A stretch of 64,000 nucleotides of DNA from Triticum aestivum. Taxonomy: Eukaryota; Streptophyta; Magnoliopsida; Poales; Poaceae. The stretch is from contig NC_057803.1 in assembly GCF_018294505.1 (NCBI RefSeq), positions 687,178,678-687,242,677 of the forward strand, read 5' to 3'. The notes below the pieces were generated by a model that made no database searches, had not been told where the DNA came from, and was given only the letters and a program-made list of their open reading frames with translations. This document shows positions 45,787 to 56,932 of this stretch, piece by piece. Position 1 is the stretch's first letter; each line of letters opens with the position of its first letter. The translations under genes and the position numbers were made by a program.

Positions 45787-46439
45787 TCTTTCGTCTTCGT
45801 TCATCGGTAATTTTACTTGGAGCTATATTTTTATTTACCACATGATATGTGTTTTGCTTGGAGCATCAATTTATTTTGTTAGGATTAGCTTGATTTTATT
45901 TAGAACAATGTTTTGCATCTTTTATTTCAATAAAAGTGGCATTGATAGTCTTTACTATGCCTATGTTACAAGTCTTCATGTTGCTGTTTGAAAATAGAAC
46001 GTTTACCGCTGTTGCAATAATTCCCTAGAAAAGTCAGAATGTGATAAAATGTTGAAACCTTTTTCATATTAAGATCTGATAAATTTACTATAGTGGGAAC
46101 TTTCTTTCATAATTTTTGGGTTTAGGAAAGTATGGATCTTGCTGCACTCTTTACAGACTGTCATGTTTAGGCAGATTGCTGTTATGTTTGCATTGTTTGC
46201 ATATGTTTGCTTCTTTAATGATTCTATTTGAGGATATGACTATTAAATATGCAGAGTAATTTAGTATGCAATATTGAATAATAATTTTAGTGATTTGCTA
46301 CAATAGAGTATGATAAGGTTTTTGCAATGGTTTATACTAACTTATCTCACGAGTCCTTGTTGAGTTTTGTGTGGATGAAGCTTTTGAGATTTAGGGAGAC
46401 CGTGATATGAGCGGAATTAAGGAGACACAAAAGCTCAAG

Positions 46440-46517
46440 CTTGGGGATGCCCAAGGCACCCCAAGATAATATTTCAAGAAGTCTCAAGCGTCTAAGCTTG
46501 GGGATGCCCCAGTTGGC
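46440..46517 (+). repeat. Paired hairpins with PPT-like arms, second set (H)
   Basis: CTTGGGGATGCC-CAA-GGCACCCCAAG again (46440-46465), then a weaker GGGATGCC / GGCGTCCC hairpin from about 46501. It lies about 740 bases after the first set. Confidence 0.7.
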
Positions 46518-48581
46518 GTCCCACCTTCCTTCTTCAACAACTATCGGTTAGTATCGGTTGATCCTAAGTTTTTGCTTCTTCACATGATGTTTGCTATTCT
46601 TACATTTCATTTTATTTTGTTTTGCTTGTTGTTTGAATAAAATACCAAGATATGAAATTCTTAAATGTTAGAGAGGCTTCACATAGTTTCATAACTATTC
46701 GACTACTCATTGATCTTCACTTATATCTTTCGGAGTAGTTTGTCATTTGCTCTAGTGTTTCACTTATATCTTTTTAGAGCACAGTGGTGGCTTTATTTTG
46801 AAGAAATAGATGAATTCTCATGCTTCACTTATATTATTTTGAGAGTCTTAAATAGCATGGTAATTTTCTTAAATAATCCTAATATGCTAGGCATCCAAGA
46901 ATAGTAAAAACTTTCTTATGAGTGCGTTGAATACTAAGAGAAGTTTGATATTTGATGATTGTTTTGAGATATGGAGATAGTGATATCAAAGTTGTGCTAG
47001 TTGGGTAGTTCTGAATTTGAGGAATACTTGTGTTGAAGTTTGCAGGTCCCGTGGCATGCACGTATGGTAAACGTTGTGTAACAAATTTGAATCATGAGGT
47101 GTTATTTGATTGTCTTCCTTATGAGTGGCGGTCGGGGACGAGCGATGGTCTTTTCCTATCAATCTATCCCCCTAGGAGCATGCGTGTAATGCTTGGTTTT
47201 TGATGACTTGTAGATTTTTGCAATAAGTATGTGAGTTCTTTATGACTAATGTTGAGTCCATGGATTATACGCACTCTTACCCTTCCATCATTGCTAGCCT
47301 CTTCGGTACCGTGCATTGCCCTTTCTCACATTGAGAGTTGGTGCAAACTTCGCCGGTGCATCCAAACCCCGTGATATGATACGTTCTTTCACACATAAAC
47401 CTACTTATATCTTCCTCAAAACAGACACCATACCTACCTATTATGGCATTTCCATAGCCATTCCGAGATATATTGCCATGCAACTTTCCACCATTCTGTT
47501 TATTATGACACGCATCATCATTATCATATTGCTTTGCATGATCATGTAGTTGACATCGTATTTGTGGCAAAGTCACCGTTCATAATTTTTCATACATGTC
47601 ACTCTTGATTCATCGCAATCCCGGTACACCGCTGGAGGCATTCATATAGAGTCATACTTTGTTCTAGTATCGAGTTGTAATCATTGAGTTGTAAATAAAT
47701 AGAAGTGTGATGATCATCATTGTCTAGAGCATTGTCCCCAGTGAGGAATAAAAAAAGAAAGGCCATAAAAAAGAGAAGGCCCAAAAGAATGAGAGAAAAA
47801 GAGAGAAGGAACAATGCTACTATCCTTTTCCACACTTGTGCTTCAAAGTAGCACCATAATCCTCATGATAGAGAGTCTCTTGTTTTGTCACTTTCATTTA
47901 CTAGTGGGAATTTTTCATTATAGAAGTTGGCTTGTATATTCCAACAATGGGACTCCTCAAGAGCCCTAGGTCTTCGTGAGCAAGCAAGTTGGATGCACAC
48001 CCACTTAGTTTCTTTTGTTGAGCTTTCGTACATTTATAGCTCTAGTGCATCTGTTGCATGGCAATCCCTACTCCTTGCATTAACATCAATCGATGGGCAT
48101 CTCCATAGCTCATTGATTAGCCTCGTTGATGTGAGACTTTCTCCTTTTTGTCTTCTCCACATTACCCCCATCATCATATTCTATTCCACCCATAGTTCTA
48201 TATCCATGGCTCGCGCTCATGTATTGTGTGAAGGTTTATAAAGTTTGAGATTACTAAAGTATGTAACAATTGCTTGGCTTGTCATCGGGGTTGTGCATGA
48301 TGAGAGCATTCTTGTGTGACAAAAATGGAGCATGACTAAACTATATGATTTTGTAGGGATGAACTTTCTTTGGCCAGGTTATTTTGAGAAGACATGATTG
48401 CTTAGTTAGTATGCTTGAAGTATTATTATTATTAAGTCAATATTAAACTTTTGTCTTGAATCTTATGGATCTGAATATTCATAACACAATTAAGAAGAAT
48501 TACATTGAAATTATGCCAAGTAGCACTCCACATCAAAAATTCTGTTTTTATCATTTACCTACTCGAGGACGAGCAGGAATT

Positions 48582-48595
48582 AAGCTTGGGGATGC
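48582..48595 (+). other. Polypurine tract (H)
   Basis: AAGCTTGGGGATGC directly abuts the 3' LTR at 48596. The sequence is identical to A's. Confidence 0.85.
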
Positions 48596-50272
48596 TGATA
48601 CGTCTCCAACGTATCTATAATTTTTGATTGCTCTATACTATATTATCTTCTATTTTGGACATTATTGGGCTTTATTATCCACTTTTATATTATTTTTGGG
48701 ACTAACCTATTGACCCAGAGCCCAGTGCCAGTTCCTGTTTTTCCCTTGTTTTAGTGTTTCGAAGAAAAGGAATATGAAACGGAGTCGAAACGGAATGAAA
48801 CCTTCTGGAGAAGTTATTTTTGGAAGGAAAGATACCCGATAGACTTGGAGTGCACGTCAGGAAAGAAACGAGGGAGCCACGAGGCAGGGGGGCACGCCCA
48901 CCCCCCTAGGACGCGCCCTCCACCCTCGTGGGCCCCTCGTGGCTCCCCTGACGTATTTCTTCCGCCTATATATATCCACATACCCTAAAACGATCGAGGA
49001 GCACAATAGATCGGGAGTTCCGCCGCCAGAAGCCTCTGTAGCCACCGAAAGCCAATCTAAGCCCGTTCCGGCACCCTGCCGGGGGGGGGGGAATCCCTCT
49101 CCGGTGGCCATCTTCATCATCCCTGTGCTCTCCATGATGAGGAGGGAGTAGTTCTCTCTCAGGGCTGAGGGTATGTACCAGTAGCTATGTGTTTGATCTC
49201 TCTCTCTCTCTCTCTTGTGTTCTTGAGGTGGCACAATCTTGATGTATCGCGAGCTTTGCTATTATAGTTGGATCTTATGATGTTTCTCCCCCTCTACTCT
49301 CTTGTAATGGATTGAGTTTTCCCTTTGAAGTTATCTTATCGGATTGAGTCTTTAAGGATTTGAGAACACTTGATGTATGTCTTGCGTGGGATACATGTGG
49401 TGACAATGGGGTGTTCTATGATCCACTTGATGTATGTTTTGGTGATCAACTTGCAGGTTCTGTGACCTTGGGAATCTATGCATAGGGGTTGGCACACGTT
49501 TTCGTCTTGACTCTCCGGTAGAAACTTTGGGGCACTCTTTGAGGTTCTATGTGTTGGTTGAATAGATGAATCCGAGATTGTGTGATGCATATCGTATAAT
49601 CATACCCACGGATACTTGAGGTGACATTGGAGTATCTAGGTGACATTAGGGTTTTGGTTGATTTGTGTCTTAAGGTGTTATTCTAGTACGAACTCTAGGT
49701 TTTTTTTTGACACTTATAGGAATAGCCCAATGCATTGATTGGAAAGAATAACTTTGAGGTGGTTTCGTACCCTACCATAATCTCTTCGTTTGTTCTCCGC
49801 TATTAGTGACTTTGGAGTGACTCTTTGTTGCATGTTGAGGGATAGTTATGTGATCCAATTATGTTATTATTGTTGAGATAACTTGCACTAGTGAAAGTAT
49901 GAACCCTAGGCCTTGTTTCAACACATTGCAATACTGTTTGTGCTCACTTTTATCATTAGTTACCTTGCTGTTTTTATATTTTCAGATTACAAAAACCTTT
50001 ATCTACCATCCATATACCATTTGTATCACCATCTCTTCGCCGAACTAGTGCACCTATACAATTTACCATTGTATTGGGTGTGTTGGGGACAGAAGAGACT
50101 CTTTGTTATTTGGTTGCAGGGTTGCTTGAGAGAGACCATCTTCATCTTATGCCTCTCACGGATTGATAAACATTAGGTCATCCACTTGAGGGAAATTTGC
50201 TACTGTCCTACAAACCTCTACACTTGGAGGCCCAACAACGTCTACAAGAAGAAGGTTGTGTAGTAGACATCA
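48596..50272 (+). repeat. Element H 3' LTR
   Basis: TGATACGTCTCC to GTAGACATCA. TATATATA is at 48967-48974, a run of 11 G at 49081-49091, and (TC)9 at 49197-49214. It is the partner of 42362-44035. Confidence 0.92.
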
Positions 50273-50277
50273 GCAGT

Positions 50278-52293
50278 CAACGATCTGGTTCTTTTTGGTT
50301 AGGAACCTAGTCTAGAATTTCTTGGCCGACTCTTCAAGCTGTTGAACTATGTGAATTAGGTCATCGGCATCCGGAGGTCGGACGTATGTACCCTGGAAGT
50401 TGTCGTGGAAGGCGTCTTCCAAGTCCTCCCAGCTGCCAATGGAGTTTTCTGGTAGGCTGTTTAACCAGTGCCGAGCTTGTCCTTTGAGCTTTAGTGGGAG
50501 GTATTTGATGGCATGAAGATCATCACCGCGAGCCATATGAATATGGAGAAGAAAGTCCTCAATCCATACTGCGGGATCTGTTGTTCCATCATATGATTCG
50601 ATATTCACGAGTTTAAAACCTTCTGTGAATTCGTGCTCCATTACTTCGTCAATGAAGCAGAGGGGGTGTGCGGCACCTCTATATCAGGCCAAGTCGCGAT
50701 GTAGCTCAGACGGAGTCCGTCTGCGGTTTTGGCCCGGCGGTGGTTATGCTTGTCGAGACCGGCTAGATAGCCGTCCTCGCACGTCGGGGCACGCCCTCGC
50801 GATCCGTAGATCGATCTGGTCTGACCTGCTCTATTTTCCAATCATGTCATAGGTCGTACGTATATCCCCGAGTTGTTGTGTCTCTACTTTTTCGGCGAGG
50901 TAGTACGGGCTGGTGTTCGGCTTGAGTTGCTGTTTTGTCGCGGCCACATGGTGGACGGTCGGCCGCGTTACTTGCTGATGGTATGGGCTCCAGCGCCTCG
51001 TCATCGAATTGGGTAGCAGCTTGCGCTTCGGGTAACTCTTGGTGGGGCGCACGAGGCCGTATTCCTCGGCTGCCAGGACATTAGTCCACCTGTCATTGAG
51101 AAGATCTTGGTTAGCTCGAAGCTGCTGCTGCTTCCTTTTTAGGCTCCTTGCAGTGACTATTAGCCGGCGCTTGAAGCGCTCCTGTTCAATGGGTTCCTCA
51201 GGTACGATAAAGTCTTCGTCGCTGAGGCTCACCTCATCCTCGGAGAGTGGAATATAATTACTATCCTCCGAGTCTTCTTTTACAGCCTGTACAGCAGCGC
51301 TAATTTTCCCATCTTCCCGATCGTCCTGTTCGGAGGTTAGCTCGACGGGGTATTGTTGGTCTTCGGCGTCGCCCAGAGTATTGTTGTCTCCGGTGCCAGT
51401 ATTGCTATCTTTTCCATGGTGTGATTTAGAGCGGCGCCGCTAACGTCGGCGCTTTGCTTGAGTATCAGGAAGTGTATCCTCAACTGGATTTTCTCGTTAT
51501 CGACGTTACCCTCTTTGGGTGTATCCACCATGTACATGTCATACGAAGAGGTGGCCGTCCAGCGTCCGGTAAACGGCGAGTTTTGGGCCTGCTCTTCTCC
51601 GGCATCATCGTTCATACCGTCAATGTCTTCGGAGCCATAATCGAGCATGTCAGTTAAGTCCTCGACAGTGGCTATGAAGTGGGTGGTGGGTGGGATGTAA
51701 AATTCCCCGCTCTTGGCCCCTAGTCTAGGCTGGGCATTGTTCGGACGTTGTCCCTCTGTAATGACGAGGGATTGCATTAAGTCTAGAGCCTTGTTTAAAG
51801 GCGAGGTTCGGCCAGGGAGAAGAGAGTTCGTAGAGTACAGCGGGAAGGAAACTCCTTGGACGAGCTCACACGATGCTAACTCCGAGGGTTCGGAGCCAGT
51901 GTTCGGAGAAGAGTCCGACTTCATGATGATTGCCGGTGACACTATTTCCTCCGGCTCTCCCGTACTAGGCTTAATAGCCGCAGAGAGTCCGGCGGGCTCG
52001 GGAATCCCGTCTTTGGACCTAGTGACGCGCTCCGGATTTAAGGCCGGAGCGGAGGTTGGGGTCGCGAACCCTTGGAAGATCAAGTCTCCTCGGATACCAG
52101 CGACATAATCTAGATTTCCAAAACTAATCTGGTGACCTAGGGCGTAGCTGTCGATCAGCTCTAGATGGCCAAGTGAGTTGGCCCGTAGTGCGAAGCCGCC
52201 GAACACAGAGATTTGGCCGGGGAGAAAGACCTTCCTCAAGGATGCATTTTTGTAGATGACTGGTGGAGCCATCGATCCTTTCGACGACGACAC
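50278..52293 (-). pseudogene. gag: Element F gag, N-terminal and core parts (broken)
   Basis: It starts near 52293 (SSSKGSMAPPVIYKN) shortly inside the 5' LTR. Order as in E: FVFGGFALRANS, the acidic MLDYGSEDIDGMND block, a RFKRRLIVTARSLKRKQQQLR helix, and the gag core DPAVWIEDFLLHIHMARG...KLKGQARHWLNSLPENSIGSWEDLEDAFHDNFQG. The core frame stops with TAG at 50312-50314, exactly where E has TGG (20491-20493). Breaks also occur around 51340, 51235-51280 and 50830. H interrupts it at 50272. Confidence 0.83.
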
Positions 52294-52319
52294 AGCAAAA
52301 CTCTCAATGAAAGCAGCAG

Positions 52320-52790
52320 TGTCGGTGTCAAAACCGGAAGATCTCGGGTAGGGGGTCCCGAACTGTGCGTCTGAGGATCGAAGGTAACAGGAGACAGGGA
52401 CACGATGTTTACCCAGGTTTGGACCCTCTTGATGGAGGCAATACCCTACTTCCTGCTTGATTATCTTGGATGAATATGGGGTTTACAAGAGTTGATCTAC
52501 CTCGAGATCGTAATGGCTAAACCCTAGTTGTCTAGCCTGTATGATTATGATTGCCTCTACGGACTAAACCCTCCGGTTTATATAGACACCGGAGGGACAT
52601 AGGGTTATACATAGTCGGTTTGTAGAGGAAGGAATCTTCATATCCGAACGCCAAGATTGCCTTCCACGCAAAAGAGAATCCTATCCAGACACAGGAAGAA
52701 GTATTATGTCTTGTATCTTCATGGCCCACTAGTCTGGCCCACGTCACATAGCCCGGACGCCCGAGGACCCATTAATCCAGGACTCCCTCA
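52320..52790 (-). repeat. Element F 5' LTR
   Basis: 471 bp, TGAGGGAGTC...ACCGACA on the minus strand, TATATAAA at 52577-52584. The sequence after the LTR (minus strand CTGCTGCTTTCATTGAGAG; E has TTTGTGCTTACATTGAGAG) is the likely primer site, tRNA not assigned. Confidence 0.85.
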
Positions 52791-53510
52791 CCAGGTTCGG
52801 GCCACCTTGCGGTGTAAGACCCTACTCTTGCTTTGTGCTAGATTGCCTCGCGAGGAGGATGAGGATGAACTAGTATAGTGGGTGATTTGCCTCGTGATGG
52901 CTTGGAGGGAGAGAATGAATCGACCCCCTCTACGGTGGAGACTAGCCTATATTTATAGTGGCCTTTGTCCTCGTCCCTCATAGCTTAGGCGGGAAGAGAT
53001 TCCACAACGGTCAGTTTGAAAGGGGACAAGAAGTACATCTTCTCCTAATGAAAGGTGGTCTTCGCCTGCAAAGCTTCTGGTCGTGACACAGTATGGTCTC
53101 AACGATGACATCCGTCCTGCCGGGCTCGTGGTCTTGGTCTTGTTGCACTAGACTGGAAACCTTTGGGGATCCCTTGGGAACCCGCGTATGTCCCTGCCCT
53201 CTTAGCACGAAAGAGGAAACTGTCCTGGACTGCGGCCGTTGACGCCTGCCTGGCCTTAACCGTCATGGCTCACATAATCACGCGCCTCGTGAGGCTGGGT
53301 ACCTTCATAGAGATCTCCTGTCCTCAGGAGGCAGGCTCGAGAAGCTTCTCCTCGAGAGATCTTGGTGTCATTCACCTCACGAGGCCGGGTACCCTCACGA
53401 TGGTCTTGTCCTTGGGGTCTTGGAACCAAGCCGTACCGGGCAGTCGATGGGGCCACGCGCTGGGCCACAGGCAGACAGGTCTGGGTACCCCCGATCCCAG
53501 AACGGTAACA
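52791..53510 (-). repeat. Element I: truncated gypsy-type LTR relic
   Basis: The minus strand starts TGTTACCGTTCTGGG. It contains a TATAAATA-like box near 52953-52960 and the 'caggttcgggccacc' / 'gtgtaagaccctactc' wording common in Triticeae gypsy LTRs. It is cut at 52790 by element F, so its other end should lie beyond F. Family not assigned. Confidence 0.5.
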
Positions 53511-54604
53511 GAATATATGTGTGTATGTGATGATATGCAATGTTGATGGCTTCTTTGTGATAATATGCAAGGTTCGATACATTATATGCATTGTTTCATG
53601 TGTATGTATCTATGTTTGAGGCAGTACATTCCCACTAGTCAAAGCCACCACCAATCACCAATGGCAGGCCAAAGTGGCACAAACGGTAAGTAGTAACCTA
53701 CTCGTAACAACCAGTTAATAGTCATCATTGACCTATTATCCTATCAGTGATGTGTGTTAACACTGATGGATCAACCAACCAGTTGTGCTAGTGTAGTCAT
53801 TACTGGCGGGTCACCGGCTAGTTAGCGGTGATGGTTTTTGGTTGGTTACATTAGAATTGGATATGTGCAAATGTGATTTTTGTAATGTGTAACCTGTCCA
53901 TTTGAAAAGAAGGATCTAGAGAAAAAATATTCCAAAGTTTTGGCGATAAATAAAAAAGTGCAATTTTGTAAGAAAATTTCACAAAGACCACTGTGTACAA
54001 ACCCAACAAAATAGCCAAAAATATGGAATAAAAATAAATAAACGAAACTACCCAATTGTGTACAATGGAGTGCATAACCTTCTTTCTAACACAGACCACA
54101 AAAAGCTCATCAACCATAAAAGTATCAACAAAACATGTTGATGAATGTTTGTAGTGTTGTCTGTGTGTCTATTGGGAAAAGAGAAAATTCAAAAAATAGT
54201 TTAAAACCCCATAACAAAATATCCGGAAAACATTTTTTCCAAAAATTTTGTATTCATACCAAGTACTAGAAAATAAAATTATACTTGGATATAATTTTTT
54301 TTACAACAATTGAGTGGAAATATACTTAAAAATAATTTTATCATTGTATCTGCTAAAAACTTCAAGTTAGCAATGTAAATATTTAAATGTAGTAAAACAT
54401 AAAATGGATGATAATAGATAATGTAAACGGAAAGACAAAACGTAAAAAAGACTACCACTTTTGATCTAGGCCCACTCAAGAAAACACCCGCCCATTCCCT
54501 AGAAAACCACTAGCCCTACTACTGCAAAATGCATATGAATAGGAAAATTGGAAAACCTGTTTACATTAGAACCAACACTCTATAAATTGTTTACATTAAA
54601 TTTG
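53511..54604. other. Unassigned AT-rich stretch
   Basis: 1.1 kb with no coding frame I can support. 'ttactggcgggtcaccggctag' wording near 53796-53821 recalls subterminal repeats of CACTA DNA transposons, but no terminal inverted repeat pair is seen. The AT-rich part at 53850-54600 may be the 5' part of the LINE or unrelated DNA. Confidence 0.4.
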
Positions 54605-56135
54605 GTGACGAACAACCGAAATTCTTTCAAGCCCTAGCCTCAGAGAGATATAGAAAAAATAACATTGCCACACTTCAACTGCCTGACGGTTCTACAGTAG
54701 AAGATCATGCTAGCAAAGAGGCTATCACTGTCCAAACATTTAAAGCGAGACTGGGTACCTCAAAACTATTCCAAATGAAATTCGACTTACCTAGTATCAT
54801 TAAAAGAATTGCAGATCTTCATCAACTTACTGTGACATTCACTCGTGAGGAGATAGACCAAGTCATCAAAGAAATGCCTGTTGATAGAGCTCCAAGCCCA
54901 GACGGCTTCAATGGTTTGTTCCTCAAAACCTGTTGGCATATCATCAAGGAAGACTCTATAAGCTTTGTTCTAAATTCTTTGATGGTGGCCTCAACTTCGA
55001 GAGCATAAATGATGGTTTCATTACCCTTATACCCAAGATCAACTCGCCGGCTGAAATAAGTGATTATAGACCCATCACATTGTTGAACTGCTGCCTAAAA
55101 GTGATCACCAAATTGCTTGCAAATAGACTCCAGAAAATCATTCTTAAAATTATCCATCGAATCAATATGGCTTCATTCGGGGGAGATCCATTCAGGACTG
55201 TCTAGCATGGGCATTTGAATACATTTTTCAATGCCAAGCATCAAGAAAAGAAATAATTCTCTTAAAGCTAGACTTTGCCAAAGCCTTTGACACGATTGAG
55301 AATGAAGCAATGATTGAAATTATGAGAAGCATGGGCTTCAATGAGAAGTGGATAGGATGGATTCAAAGCATCTTTCCATTGGTAAAATCTTCGGTTTTAC
55401 TAAATGGTGTCCCGGGCCGACAATTTTTCTGCAAATGTGGGGTACGTCAGGGTGACCCACTGTCGCCCCTAATCTTTGTTCTTGCGGCGGATTTACTTCA
55501 GGAAGCAGTCAATGAAGCTTACAGACAAGGGCACATTCAATTACCTTTCCCCCGCACTGGCCAAACAGACTACCCAGTGATTCAATACGCAGACGACACT
55601 ATCCTCGTCATGCCAGCATGCCCCGTTCAAGTTAATACAATCAAAGGGATATTAACAGATTATGCTACCTCTATTGGCCTCAAAATAAATTTTCACAAAT
55701 CTACCCTGATCCCAATCAACTGTGATACCTCGCTCTCCAACGCCCTAGCACAAATCTTTGGATGTAACATTGGCAAAATTCCGTTCACTTACTTGGGATT
55801 GCCGCTTGGCACAACAAAGCCCTCAGTGCAAGATCTTATGCCCCTGGTCTGCTCAGTGGAAAGAAGATTATCTTCTACCCTTAACTTGATGTCATATGAA
55901 GCTAAACTCAACCTACTAAATTCGGTGATCACATCCCTGATGATATTTGCACTCTGCACCATGAAATTCCCACCAAAAATCCTAGAACTTCTTGATAAGC
56001 TTCGAAGAAGATGTCTGTGGACAAAGAAAACTGACCAAGGTGAAACCTGTAATTCCCTTGCCTCTTGGGACATGATCTGCCAACCCAAAGAGTGTGGAGG
56101 CCTTGCAATCATCAATCTAAAAGTCCAGAGTGAGG
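54605..56135 (+). pseudogene. Element J: LINE reverse transcriptase fragment
   Basis: Non-LTR retrotransposon RT. Blocks in order: APSPDGFNGLFLK (54890s), DYRPITLLNCCLKVITKLLANRL (about 55060-55130), [16 protein letters not shown] motif A (about 55265-55300), [13 protein letters not shown] (about 55440-55475), QYADDTILV with the catalytic YADD (about 55580-55610), and FTYLGLPLG. Three frames are used (changes near 54930-55000 and 55205-55310), so it is dead. No endonuclease domain is seen upstream. The sequence stops at 56135 within the RT C-terminal region ([13 protein letters not shown]) because element K is inserted there; the rest lies right of the window. Confidence 0.88.
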
Positions 56136-56932
56136 TGATGTCTACTACACAACCTTCTTCTTGTAGACGTTGTTGGGCCTCCAAGTGCATAGGTTTGTAG
56201 GACAGTAGCAAATTTCCCTCAAGTGGATAACCTAAGGTTTATCAATCCATAGGAGGCGTAGGATGAAGATGGTCTCTCTCAAGCAACCCCGCAACCAAAT
56301 AACAAAGAGTCTCTTGTGTCCCCAACACACCCAATACAATGGTAATTGTATAGGTGCACTAGTTCAGCGAAGAGATGGTGATACAAGTGGTATATGCATA
56401 TTAGATAAAGGTTTTTTGTAATCTGAAAATAAAAACATCAAGGTAACTCCCGGCAGGGTGCTAGAACGGGTCTAGATTGGTTTCCGGTGGCTACGGAGGC
56501 TTCTGGCAGCGGAACTCCCGATCTATTGTGCTCTCGGATGTTTTTAGGGTATATGGAGATATATAGGTAGAAGAAGTACGTTAGGGGGGCCAGGAGGGGC
56601 CCACGAGGGTGGAGGGCGCGCCCAGAGGGGTGGGCGCTCCCCCTGCCTCGTGGCCTCCTCGTAGATCCCTTGACGTGCACTCCAAGTCTTCTGGGCTTCT
56701 TCTGATCCAAAAATAAGTTCCGTGAAGTTTCAGGTCAATTGGACTCCGTTTGGTTTTCCTTTTTTGCGATATTCTAAAACAAGGTAAAAACAAAAACTGG
56801 CACTGGGCTCTGGGTTAATAGGTTAGTCCCAAAAATGATATAAAAGTGTATAATAAAGCCCATAAACATCCAAAACATTAGATAATATAGCATGGAGCAA
56901 TCAAAAATTATAGATACGTTGGAGACGTATCA
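56136..56932 (-). repeat. Element K 3' LTR with internal deletion
   Basis: 797 bp against about 1675 bp in H. The start and end match, but roughly 870 bp corresponding to H 42850-43720 is missing; the junction is near 56446-56450. GC-rich palindrome and TATA parts remain. Confidence 0.85.

Larger units (their letters stand above)
45106..48581 (+). other. Element H 3' noncoding region
   Basis: About 3.5 kb without a supported sense gene. It aligns with A's 13111-15817 and with K reversed. It has two tandem, diverged units of roughly 740 bp, each ending in a hairpin pair (45704-45786 and 46440-46517). A has only one such pair. An antisense Cys-containing frame at 47277-47576 is open here and in K. 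Confidence 0.7.
42362..50272 (+). mobile_element. Element H: WHAM-like non-autonomous gypsy
   Basis: The LTRs are 1674 and 1677 bp, flanked by GCAGT on both sides (42357-42361 and 50273-50277). It has a tRNA-Asp primer site, one ORF of unknown function, 3.5 kb of noncoding DNA with four PPT-like hairpins, and a PPT. No gag core, protease, RT or integrase motif was found in the 4.56 kb interior. The LTR start and the 3' noncoding part match element A, but the coding part does not. The name WHAM is recalled, not checked. Confidence 0.88.
23030..52790 (-). mobile_element. Element F: minus-strand gypsy split by G and H
   Basis: The pieces are 23030-28555, 42345-42361 and 50273-52790. On the minus strand they read: 5' LTR, gag, [H], gag sliver, [G], gag C-terminus, protease, noncoding, and a gene on the opposite strand. 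RT, RNase H and integrase are missing between protease (ends 27322) and the antisense gene, so it is a gag-pro non-autonomous design. Its 3' LTR is not seen: at 23030 it meets element E. The right flank is LTR relic I. Confidence 0.8.

Noticed and set aside
53760..53835. Possible CACTA transposon end
   Set aside because: Only subterminal-like wording was seen; no CACTA terminal inverted repeat pair or 3-bp duplication could be placed.
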